Assembly (NCBI GenBank): GCA_963971305.1
Contig: OZ020316.1
Coordinates: 17,006,745-17,070,744, forward strand
Source of the DNA: Arcuatula senhousia
Lineage: Eukaryota > Mollusca > Bivalvia > Mytilida > Mytilidae
DNA: 64,000 nt
Reading direction: 5' to 3'
Part shown: one piece after another, positions 56,675-64,000 of the stretch
How the letters are laid out: every line of letters begins with the position of its first letter
Position numbering within the stretch: position 1 is the stretch's first letter
Made by a program: the position numbers and the translations under genes
The notes under the pieces: generated by a model
Seen by the model: the letters and a program-made list of their open reading frames with translations, nothing else
The model's database searches: none
What the model was told of the DNA's origin: nothing

Positions 56675-56982
56675 GAGCCACCGCCTTCTGTAGGAGCAAA
56701 CAAAAATGACATTGATAGTTTCAAATCATAGAAACAAGATCAAGATTTTGAAAAGAAACATGGTAGTGCTCTACAGGGCTTGGCGTGACCAGCCGATTGA
56801 TCAGACCGAGCCGAATCTGACCGCCTGTCTAGGAGAAGTAAGGGCCAAAGCCTACATACGTGGACCAGGATCCCGTCCTCCCCCGACACAGGTCGCAACA
56901 CACGGCAAACGTGTCGATCCGTTTAGTCGCCTCATACGACAAGCTTTACGGATGGCTGCGGGGCTATTCTTTTCACACCCGC

Positions 56983-57496
56983 AATAAGGAAATGATGTTA
57001 AAATGCTAAATTTTGACGTTCTAATGGCAATAACTCCTAAAATGAAAGGTCCTACAACGTTGACCCTATTACATATTTTGTAGATCTTGATGTGCTTAAC
57101 ATGCAATTTAAACTTCTCAAATATCTAGTATAGTTTTTTAAGATATTGAGCTAAACAGGTGCAAAATTTGCCAAAAATCCACAAATAGGGCAATAACTCC
57201 TACATGAGTTGTTGGATTTTCTTCAAATTTTCAGAGCTGGTAGATCTTGAGGAGCTGATCACTTTTGATCCCAATCAAAATTTTCAAATCTGTTACCGCT
57301 TTAGAGTAATTTGCAAAAAACTGCCATTTACCCCTATGTTTTATTTTTAGCCACAGCGACCATGTTTTACGACAAATCAAAAATCCCCACATCAGTTCTA
57401 TACACCTAATGCTAATAAACAACAATATAAAGTTTGGTTCCAATTGGACTTAAAGTGTCAAAGGAGTTAACGTTTTCAATGTAATAAGGAAATGAT
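56983..57496. repeat. HTE-1L core unit between the two LINE copies
   Basis: AATAAGGAAATGAT bounds this unit on both sides (56,983-56,996 and 57,483-57,496), because it is the LINE target duplication. The interior matches the ~500-bp HTE-1L core (AATAACTCCTA, CACAGCGACCATGTTTTACG). The same unit follows the full LINE at 63,552. Confidence 0.8.
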
Positions 57497-57785
57497 TGAT
57501 TGATTGATTGGTATATGCTTTATGTCCCGTCGGCGATATTGCAGCCATCATCGGGACAAAAACATGTTATAACTTAATAAATCTTTAAAGTAAAACTAAG
57601 TCAAAAGACCGAGACTAAAACAAATTGTTATTGCTAATAAATAAATAAAAGTAAACACTTAAAATAATTTAAGTAAAAGCTAAAACTAATATTATCAAAC
57701 GACAATTGTAAAAAGAACATACAAAATTATCAGGTGAAACAAATTAAATGTTTATAAATAGTAAAATATTTAAAAAACAACAAAA
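57497..57785 (-). promoter_or_regulatory. LINE 3' UTR with terminal stem-loop and tetranucleotide tail
   Basis: On the minus strand TGTCCCGATG...GACGGGACA forms a 7-bp perfect stem about 20 nt before the AATC tail. The same stem is kept in the diverged copy at 48.3 kb. LINE reverse transcriptases of several groups recognise a 3' stem-loop, so this is the probable template-recognition site. Confidence 0.7.
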
Positions 57786-60700
57786 CTATAATTTTGCATA
57801 CAATCCAACTTCCTTAAGGAAGTGGATGATGGCATCGTTTGGAGTGCCGCTGAACAAATCGTGCATAGAAGCACAGGTGAAATACTTCACACGTATTGGA
57901 GCTACATCAACACAGTCAAGGAGAACATGCTTCACCGAATACGGAGAGTCACAAGGGATGCACACAGGTGCCTCCTTCTCTTGTGTCATCAAGTGGCCAT
58001 GAGTGACTCTAGAATGTCCAATACGACATCTAGTGATGACCACTTGGTCTCGACGGCATCGGAATGAAGCATGATTCTCCCCAAGCTGTGGTTTTAACTC
58101 ATGAAGTTTGTTGTGCTCAGCGGCAGCCCAAACCTCATCCCATAAACTTTGAACATATATACGGATTGCATTTCTGCAGTCCGAATAGGGAATTAAACAT
58201 TTAGAAATTGGTTTGCGAAGGGCTTCCTTCGCAACCCTGTCCACGACTGAATTCCCATGAATACCAGTATGACTGGGTTCCCATAGGAAAATCAATTCTG
58301 CACCACCTCTCATCAATTGGTGAATCATGTAAACAATTTTACTAATTAATGGATGTTTTAGTTTGCAGTTCTCAATTGCCAAAAGACAAGCGAGAGAATC
58401 AGAACAGATAAAGAATTGTGCGTGCTCTGAAGCATCAATTAAACGAAGGGCTAAAATGATGGCTCTTGCTTCAGCTGTAAAAATGGAAGCAGAAGATGGG
58501 AGGCGTTGGGTGGAAGTGCTATTACCCAAGATAGCAGCAGACGCAACGCTATCACCATCTTTAGAACCATCTGTATAAACAGTCAGAAAATCAGGGTATT
58601 TAGATTTAATTTCACAATAGTCCTGTTGAATGAGCAAATGATTTGTTTCAGTCTTTTTATGTTTTCGAAGATCAAAATTAAATTCAGGTTTTAGAAGTTC
58701 CCAGGGTGGAACTTTTAAAGATGTAACAGGTTTTATCGTTTCCAAATCAATATTAAGATTAGCTAAATGTGGTGCAATACGAATGCCAAATGGAGGAGTT
58801 TTGTTTTCGTGTTTTTCATAAACAGTTTTTAGAGGTGGGTTAAAAACACAGTCGTAGGCAGGGTTACCTGGGAAAGCTTTCAGCTTCGTAGCATATTGGA
58901 GACCGAGTTTTATTCTACGATGTTTCAGGGATGGTTCATTTGCCTCCGCATACAGGCTCTCAATAGGAGATGTCCTGTATGCACCGAGGCAAAGTCGCAA
59001 TCCCTGATGATGAACAGCATCTAAAATTTGCAAATAAGACTTTTTAGCTGATCCATATACAATAGAACCATAATCCAATTTCGATCTTACAAGGGACCTG
59101 TATAAATTTAAAAGAACAGATTTATCAGCTCCCCAGTCAGTACTGGAGACAACTTGTAAAATATCAAGAGCCTTGAGGCATCTTGATTTTAGCATTTTGA
59201 TATGGGGTAGAAAGGACAGTTTTTTATCAAAAAGAACGCCAAGGAATTTCGCTTCTTCAACCATTTTAATTTTTTTGTTATATAAATAAAGATCTGGGTC
59301 AGGATGGAGTTTTCTCTTTTTACAAAAATGCATAGCCACGGTTTTACTCTCTGAAAACTTAAAACCGTTTACAGAGGCCCATTTTTCAATTCGATTAAGG
59401 CACAGTTGCAATTGCCTTTCAATAGTGTTCATGTTTTTGGCACTGTAGCATATTAAAAAATCATCAACATATAAGGAACCTTCAATATTATCTTTCAACA
59501 CTTTGGCAATACTATTTATTTTGATACTAAAGAGAGTGACAGAAAGGATGCTTCCCTGAGGAACGCCCATTTCCTGATTAAACTCTTCAGACATTGTTCT
59601 ATTTACTTTAACATTAAAATGTCTATCAGACAGGAAGTCAGCCAAAAAATTCGGCAACCTTCCTTTCAACCCCATATCAGAAATATCTTTTAAAATGCCA
59701 TACTTCCATGTGGTGTCATAAGCTTTTTCGAGATCGAAAAAGATAGACACCACATGTTCGTTCTTCGCGAAAGCGTTCCGAAGAAATGACTCGAAACGGA
59801 CCAAATGATCTTGTGTGCTCCTGCCTTGGCGAAAACCACACTGGATATTCGAAATGAGTCCATTGGACTCCAGGAACCAAACAAGCCGATCATTGATCAT
59901 ACGTTCAAGAGTCTTGCAGACGCAGCTTGTCAATGCTATCGGACGATAGTTTGAAGCATCTGTATGATCCTTCCATGGTTTAGGGATAGGAACAACAGTG
60001 GCAAGCTTCCATATTTCGGGCAATTTACCATTTATCCAAACATCGTTCATTAAATTTAAAAGAGTATTCATCGATATATCAGGAAGATGTTTTAGAAGCT
60101 GATAGTGGATATTGTCAGGGCCACAGGCCGTATCGTGTGCTTTACTTAAAGAAGTTTTGAGTTCATCCAAAGAAAAAGGAGAGTTGTAGCTTTCGGAGTT
60201 GTCAGAATTAAAGTTTAATTTGGTTTTCTCAGCTGTTTGTTTAAATTTTTGAAAATCAGGCTTGTAATTTGATGAAGATGAATGTTTTGCAAAGGTCTCA
60301 GCTAATTTGTTGGCAATATCTTTTTCAGATGTTAAAGTGGAATTGCCAACATTAAGATGCTTAACAGATGATTTTGAGTTTTTACCTTTCATTTTCTGAA
60401 TGAAGTTCCAAATTTTATTCATGGGAGTTCGAGAGGTTAAACCAGATACGAATTGTTTCCAGGATGTTCTTCTTGTTTGTTTGCATGTTCGTCTTGCCTT
60501 TGCCCGAAATATTCTAAAATTACTTAAATTTTCTTTAGTTTGATGGTTTTTAAAATGATTTTGAGCTTTGTTTCTATCGCCGATAGCCTTGCCACACTCG
60601 TCGGTAAACCAGGGTTTATTAAGTTTTTTTGGAAATGCCGAGGTCTTAGGGATTGTTTCATCAGCCATAGAGATAAGGGTTTCATTGAATACAGAAATTG

Positions 60701-61463
60701 GTTCTTTAAATTCAGTAAAAAGTTCTGGTCTTAATTTTTCTGAACAGAGAATTGAAAATTTTTGCCAATCGGCTTTTTCTAATTTATAACGAGGAATTCT
60801 TTGCTCAGGTTCACCAAAAAGATCTTTTAAAATGATAGGAAAGTGATCACTTCCGCAGAGATCATCATGGACTTGCCATGAGAAGTCTGTTAAAAGAGAA
60901 GGATCACAAATGGAAAGATCAATCGATGAATATGTTCCATTACCAGAGTGTAAAAAAGTAGAGGAGCCGTCATTGAAGATACAAAGAGATTCTTTTGACA
61001 AAAAGTCTTCAATCTTTTTACCCTTATCATTAATGTTAACGCTACCCCACAATGGATTGTGAGCATTAAAGTCTCCCAATACCATATATGGAGCAGGAAG
61101 CTGGTCCGTTAATTGCTTAAGTTGTACTAATGTTAAATTATTATTGGGTGGTACGTAAACTGAGCATAATGTGACTGTTTGATGTAATGAAATCCGAACG
61201 GCAACTGCCTGCAGATCTGTAGTTAAAGGAATCGAACTATGAAGAACTCTGTCCTTAACTAAAATGGAGGATCCGCCTGCAGCTCGCTCAGTATTAGAAA
61301 ACGTACTGTACATAGAAAAACCTTTCAAGGAAATGGTGTCAGTTTCCTTGAGGTGTGTTTCCTGAAGACAAAAAACAGTTGGATCTAAAGATTGTACTAA
61401 AAGTTGTAATTCAAGAAAATTGGCCTTAAGACCTCGACAGTTCCATTGAATGATGGTACTCAT
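57786..61463 (-). CDS. LINE ORF2: endonuclease, reverse transcriptase, RNase H
   Basis: 1,225 codons, no stop. APE-type endonuclease at about 1-215 (N8, E35, D131, N133, D206, H207). Reverse transcriptase at about 430-750: NYRPIALTS, GFRQGRSTQDH, FFDLEKAYD (D577), GVPQGSILS and YVDDFL (665-668). RNase H at about 955-1085: TDGSKDGD (D964), TAEARA (E998), CSDSLA (D1022) and HTGIHGNSVVD. The C-terminus has a Cys/His cluster (CIPCDSPYSVKHVLLDC). Every catalytic residue I could check is present, so the enzyme may be active. The protein would nick target DNA and copy LINE RNA in place. The ATG overlaps the ORF1 stop as ATGA, suggesting termination-reinitiation. Confidence 0.92.
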   Translation of the reverse strand: MSTIIQWNCRGLKANFLELQLLVQSLDPTVFCLQETHLKETDTISLKGFSMYSTFSNTERAAGGSSILVKDRVLHSSIPLTTDLQAVAVRISLHQTVTLCSVYVPPNNNLTLVQLKQLTDQLPAPYMVLGDFNAHNPLWGSVNINDKGKKIEDFLSKESLCIFNDGSSTFLHSGNGTYSSIDLSICDPSLLTDFSWQVHDDLCGSDHFPIILKDLFGEPEQRIPRYKLEKADWQKFSILCSEKLRPELFTEFKEPISVFNETLISMADETIPKTSAFPKKLNKPWFTDECGKAIGDRNKAQNHFKNHQTKENLSNFRIFRAKARRTCKQTRRTSWKQFVSGLTSRTPMNKIWNFIQKMKGKNSKSSVKHLNVGNSTLTSEKDIANKLAETFAKHSSSSNYKPDFQKFKQTAEKTKLNFNSDNSESYNSPFSLDELKTSLSKAHDTACGPDNIHYQLLKHLPDISMNTLLNLMNDVWINGKLPEIWKLATVVPIPKPWKDHTDASNYRPIALTSCVCKTLERMINDRLVWFLESNGLISNIQCGFRQGRSTQDHLVRFESFLRNAFAKNEHVVSIFFDLEKAYDTTWKYGILKDISDMGLKGRLPNFLADFLSDRHFNVKVNRTMSEEFNQEMGVPQGSILSVTLFSIKINSIAKVLKDNIEGSLYVDDFLICYSAKNMNTIERQLQLCLNRIEKWASVNGFKFSESKTVAMHFCKKRKLHPDPDLYLYNKKIKMVEEAKFLGVLFDKKLSFLPHIKMLKSRCLKALDILQVVSSTDWGADKSVLLNLYRSLVRSKLDYGSIVYGSAKKSYLQILDAVHHQGLRLCLGAYRTSPIESLYAEANEPSLKHRRIKLGLQYATKLKAFPGNPAYDCVFNPPLKTVYEKHENKTPPFGIRIAPHLANLNIDLETIKPVTSLKVPPWELLKPEFNFDLRKHKKTETNHLLIQQDYCEIKSKYPDFLTVYTDGSKDGDSVASAAILGNSTSTQRLPSSASIFTAEARAIILALRLIDASEHAQFFICSDSLACLLAIENCKLKHPLISKIVYMIHQLMRGGAELIFLWEPSHTGIHGNSVVDRVAKEALRKPISKCLIPYSDCRNAIRIYVQSLWDEVWAAAEHNKLHELKPQLGENHASFRCRRDQVVITRCRIGHSRVTHGHLMTQEKEAPVCIPCDSPYSVKHVLLDCVDVAPIRVKYFTCASMHDLFSGTPNDAIIHFLKEVGLYAKL

Positions 61464-62092
61464 TTTGGAGTCTGCGAAGGATCGGAAAGTCTACCGAGAG
61501 ATCGCCTATGACTCCTTTGTGGAGAGTGGCTCTGGGATCGGTCGATCGGTGTTTCCGAAAGATCCATATCAGACTCCATTTCATCGACAAGAGAGCCGAA
61601 CCGGTTATGCATGTATATTGCATCCCGTTCGGCCTTGGATCGACGTGACTTAAGAGGAGACGTCTGCTGCGACGAGTTCTGACGTCTTCCTGAATGTGTA
61701 GGTCGCTGCTGTCTACTGGAAGGTTGAGCAGCAGACGACGATTTCGATGATTGTTGCTTCTGTTTGGAAGAAGCAGCAGATGGTGTAGATTGTTGTGTAG
61801 GAAGAGCAGGTGATGACGAACGAGGACGAGAGGCTCTGGTTGGAACCCCAAACCCTTTCCAAGTTGATTCGCGAGGTGTGATAAATAGACTTTCATCAAC
61901 TAGTGAGTCATTGTCTGGACCAATGGTTGACTTTCGTGGAGGGGGGTGTGACTTGTCAAGTTCTTTCCAGGGCTTTTTCGCATATTTAATACAGCTTTTC
62001 GGTATGTCATCAACAAAGCAGTCTGCTCCAAACATCCACCCATTGGTGTTGCATGTACGGGGCTTACTTTCACCCTCGGGCCAGGTATACAT
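61460..62092 (-). CDS. LINE ORF1, C-terminal frame
   Basis: 210 codons rich in Ser, Gln, Pro and Arg, ending with NRFGSLVDEMESDMDLSET and SQTPK. Its TGA (61,460-61,462) overlaps the ORF2 ATG. Its start overlaps the zinc-knuckle frame by 193 nt, in another frame. Ser-rich tails with a RFGSLVDEM-type end normally belong to ORF1 itself, so ORF1 was either split by a frameshift or uses one in translation. Confidence 0.65.
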   Translation of the reverse strand: MYTWPEGESKPRTCNTNGWMFGADCFVDDIPKSCIKYAKKPWKELDKSHPPPRKSTIGPDNDSLVDESLFITPRESTWKGFGVPTRASRPRSSSPALPTQQSTPSAASSKQKQQSSKSSSAAQPSSRQQRPTHSGRRQNSSQQTSPLKSRRSKAERDAIYMHNRFGSLVDEMESDMDLSETPIDRSQSHSPQRSHRRSLGRLSDPSQTPK

Positions 62093-63243
62093 GGTTTGCC
62101 ACCCATAGGTGAAAGAACTTTTAGCAGAGGCGCCTCAGCGTACGATCTGGATGGTGTTGCAGCATTCGAGGCAGTGACCTCTCGACGGGCTTCCTGGTAC
62201 GTAATGTTTTTCTCGGTCTTTATTTTTTGAATTTCTTTTTCACGAAGAAAGGTGGGACATTTATTTGAAGAAGAAAAGTGGTCGCCATCGCAGTTAACAC
62301 ACTTTGAAGAATTTTGACAATTGAAGTCAGAGTGACCTTCTTCACTACATCTAACGCATCGCTCCTTGCCCTTGCAGGTAGATTTACCATGGCCAAAACG
62401 TTGGCATTTGAAGCAACGGACAGGATTCGGAATGAAAACGCTAACGGCCACGCGATATAGACCAAGATTCAAATGTTTAGGAACTACTGAAGAGTTGAAA
62501 GTAATGAGGTATGTGTTTAATTTCAAGATTCTGTCGTCGACTTTTTTGGTAAAACGTTTGACATGTGTTACGCCCTGGGAAGTGAGCTCGGAACATATGT
62601 CTTGTTCCGACAATTCCGCGAGGGCACGGTCACTGTCTCGAATGATGCCCTGAGAGCTGTTTAATGACTTATGCGGTTGGGCCGAAATGGGGATATCTAA
62701 GACTGCTTTGATTGATAACACGTTGCGAGATTGTTGTTGTTTGCTGCACTCGATAAGGAGATTGCCGGAGCGGAGCTTGGTGACTTTTGGTACATCCGGT
62801 CCGGTAACTCCTTGAATCGTTTTAGCGATGGCAAAAGGTGAAACTTTGGTTAAAGGACGGTCGGGAATGGAGCTAGAAAGAATAATAAATTTTGGCCAGT
62901 TGGAATCATTTTGAGTATTTTGCCGTTTAGAACTTTGATCTTCATTGTCACTCGAATCATCATTTCCTCGTTTATTTTTACTATTAGAACTACTAGAACC
63001 AGTTACAAACGATGTTTTTTGAGATTTCATGTTGTTTTTTGAAGACTTCACTGCCTTGCTCCCCGCCCGCCATGGAGCGCCAACATGGGCGATGCCTAGA
63101 TTCAACGGATCTCCAGCTGAAGGCACCAAGAGGATACAAGGACAGCATACTCGCACAGAGTATTCTTTCTGGGAGACAAGCATCGTGCCAGGGGTTACCT
63201 GGCGATACAACCCTCCAGAATAGCATCTACACGATTGACCCAT
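61900..63243 (-). CDS. LINE ORF1, nucleic-acid-binding protein
   Basis: 447 codons. Residues 1-71 read like translated 5' UTR, so initiation may be at Met72 (MKSQKTSF). After a Ser/Asn/Asp-rich stretch comes an RRM-like part (about 116-275) and three CCHC knuckles (C277-x2-C280-x4-H285-x4-C290; C296...C309; C315...C329). Such proteins coat LINE RNA and act as chaperones. The last ~65 residues run in a frame that leaves the expected Ser-rich tail. Confidence 0.85.
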   Translation of the reverse strand: MGQSCRCYSGGLYRQVTPGTMLVSQKEYSVRVCCPCILLVPSAGDPLNLGIAHVGAPWRAGSKAVKSSKNNMKSQKTSFVTGSSSSNSKNKRGNDDSSDNEDQSSKRQNTQNDSNWPKFIILSSSIPDRPLTKVSPFAIAKTIQGVTGPDVPKVTKLRSGNLLIECSKQQQSRNVLSIKAVLDIPISAQPHKSLNSSQGIIRDSDRALAELSEQDICSELTSQGVTHVKRFTKKVDDRILKLNTYLITFNSSVVPKHLNLGLYRVAVSVFIPNPVRCFKCQRFGHGKSTCKGKERCVRCSEEGHSDFNCQNSSKCVNCDGDHFSSSNKCPTFLREKEIQKIKTEKNITYQEARREVTASNAATPSRSYAEAPLLKVLSPMGGKPCIPGPRVKVSPVHATPMGGCLEQTALLMTYRKAVLNMRKSPGKNLTSHTPLHESQPLVQTMTH

Positions 63244-63551
63244 GAGCCACCGCCTTCTGTAGGAGCAAACAAAAATGACATTGATAGTTTCAAATCATAG
63301 AAACAAGATCAAGATTTTGAAAAGAAACATGGTAGTGCTCTACAGGGCTTGGCGTGACCAGCCGATTGATCAGACCGAGCCGAATCTGACCGCCTGTCTA
63401 GGAGAAGTAAGGGCCAAAGCCTACATACGTGGACCAGGATCCCGTCCTCCCCCGACACAGGTCGCAACACACGGCAAACGTGTCGATCCGTTTAGTCGCC
63501 TCATACGACAAGCTTTACGGATGGCTGCGGGGCTATTCTTTTCACACCCGC
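63244..63551 (-). promoter_or_regulatory. LINE 5' UTR with head module shared by SINE-like families
   Basis: On the minus strand it begins GCGGGTGTGAAAAGAATAG, then CCCCGCAGCC and GCTTGTCGTATGAGGCGACT. The last block is almost the same as in SINE-like A heads (GTCGTAAGAGGCGACTAA). GTCG/CGAC within it can form a small hairpin. An internal promoter is expected in LINE 5' UTRs; which polymerase acts here cannot be told. Confidence 0.65.
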
Positions 63552-64000
63552 AATAAGGAAATGATGTTAAAATGCTAAATTTTGACGTTCTAATGGCAAT
63601 AACTCCTAAAATGAAAGGTCCTACAACGTTGACCCTATTACATATTTTGTAGATCTTGATGTGCTTAACAACATGCAATTTAAACTTCTCAAATATCTAG
63701 TATAGTTTTTTAAGATATTGAGCTAAACAGGTGCAAAATTTGCCAAAAATCCACAAATAGGGCAATAACTCCTACATGAGTTGTTGGATTTTCTTCAAAT
63801 TTTCAGAGCTGGTAGATCTTGAGGAGCTGATCACTTTTGATCCCAATCAAAATTTTCAAATCTGTTACCGCTTTAGAGTAATTTGCAAAAAACTGCCATT
63901 TACCCCTATGTTTTATTTTTAGCCACAGCAACCATGTTTTACGACAAATCAAAAATCCCCACATCAGTTCTATACACCTAATGCTAATAAACAACAATAT
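63552..64000. repeat. HTE-1L core unit, continues past window
   Basis: Matches 56,983-57,431 with few changes, including a 3-nt insertion near 63,668. It is the host sequence into which the LINE inserted and the second copy of the duplicated flank. Confidence 0.8.

Larger units (their letters stand above)
53987..56982 (-). mobile_element. Nimb/I-type LINE, truncated duplicate copy
   Basis: Nearly identical to 60,556-63,551 at a constant offset of 6,569. It holds the 5' UTR, ORF1 and the first ~300 codons of ORF2, then stops abruptly at 53,987 against unrelated AT-rich DNA. Because flanking non-LINE DNA is duplicated as well, it arose by segmental duplication and not by a separate retrotransposition. 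Confidence 0.9.
57497..63551 (-). mobile_element. full-length Nimb/I-type LINE
   Basis: About 6,055 bp flanked by AATAAGGAAATGAT (57,483-57,496 and 63,552-63,565). Minus-strand order: ~308-bp 5' UTR, ORF1 (two overlapping frames), ORF2 with endonuclease, RT and RNase H, ~290-bp 3' UTR with stem TGTCCCG/CGGGACA, then ATAAAGCATATACC and an AATC repeat tail. The RNase H domain after RT places it in the I group; Nimb is the likely lineage in molluscs. Confidence 0.9.

Overview
The window looks like nuclear DNA of a bivalve mollusc, most likely a Mytilus-type mussel. The evidence is AT-rich DNA, spliced genes with GT-AG introns, Pearl-like tandem-core elements, hammerhead-ribozyme repeats, Penelope-like and Nimb/I-type retroelements, CR1/L2-like LINEs, and SINE-like retroposons with the central domain common in molluscs. 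No rRNA gene, true tRNA gene, CRISPR array or bacterial operon was seen. Nearly everything recognisable is mobile DNA, and host genes are few and mostly damaged.

Layout. 1-1.3 kb: hairpin-ended tandem-core element (called HTE here) and a SINE-like copy. 2.3-5.7 kb: the best gene, a minus-strand coiled-coil, transposase-like protein with a clear last intron. 8.1-9.7 kb: hammerhead repeat, gene-family fragment, integrase tail. 9.9-12.6 kb: nine-unit HTE-1, SINE-like B, 24-bp minisatellite. 13.2-13.7 kb: MITE with long terminal inverted repeats and target duplication. 14-18.5 kb: HTE-1 split by SINE-like B, itself split by a LINE, plus a second HTE. 18.5-21 kb: decayed LINE with two insertions and a palindrome cluster. 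21.8-26.5 kb: decayed LTR-retrotransposon pol carrying a Penelope-like element and a SINE-like A. 26.6-31.2 kb: HTE-3, the best hammerhead ribozyme, Penelope relic, HTE-1. 31.3-33.9 kb: integrase and zinc-finger pseudogenes. 34-37.2 kb: small spliced gene candidate and a P2X7-like pseudogene with a fold-back MITE in its intron. 38.8-43.8 kb: LINE relic, SINE-like copies, HTE with 500-bp core. 46.5-50 kb: tRNA-derived SINE, then one HTE holding three later insertions. 51-53.9 kb: candidate exon, another HTE, an array of five covarying hairpins beside promoter-like motifs. 54-64 kb: a Nimb/I-type LINE with an intact 1225-codon ORF2, and a near-identical truncated copy 6,569 bp away that shares non-LINE flank.

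How the parts relate. The LINE (EN, RT, RNase H) could supply retrotransposition machinery for two SINE-like families. Their 3' ends carry an equivalent stem-loop followed by TAAA and a 4-bp repeat, and their 5' heads share a module with the LINE 5' UTR. Target-site duplications date several insertions relative to one another. The signals most worth following are the LINE/SINE head-and-tail sharing, the covarying hairpin array at 52.4-52.9 kb, the hammerhead at 27.23 kb and the 6.57-kb LINE-plus-core duplication.
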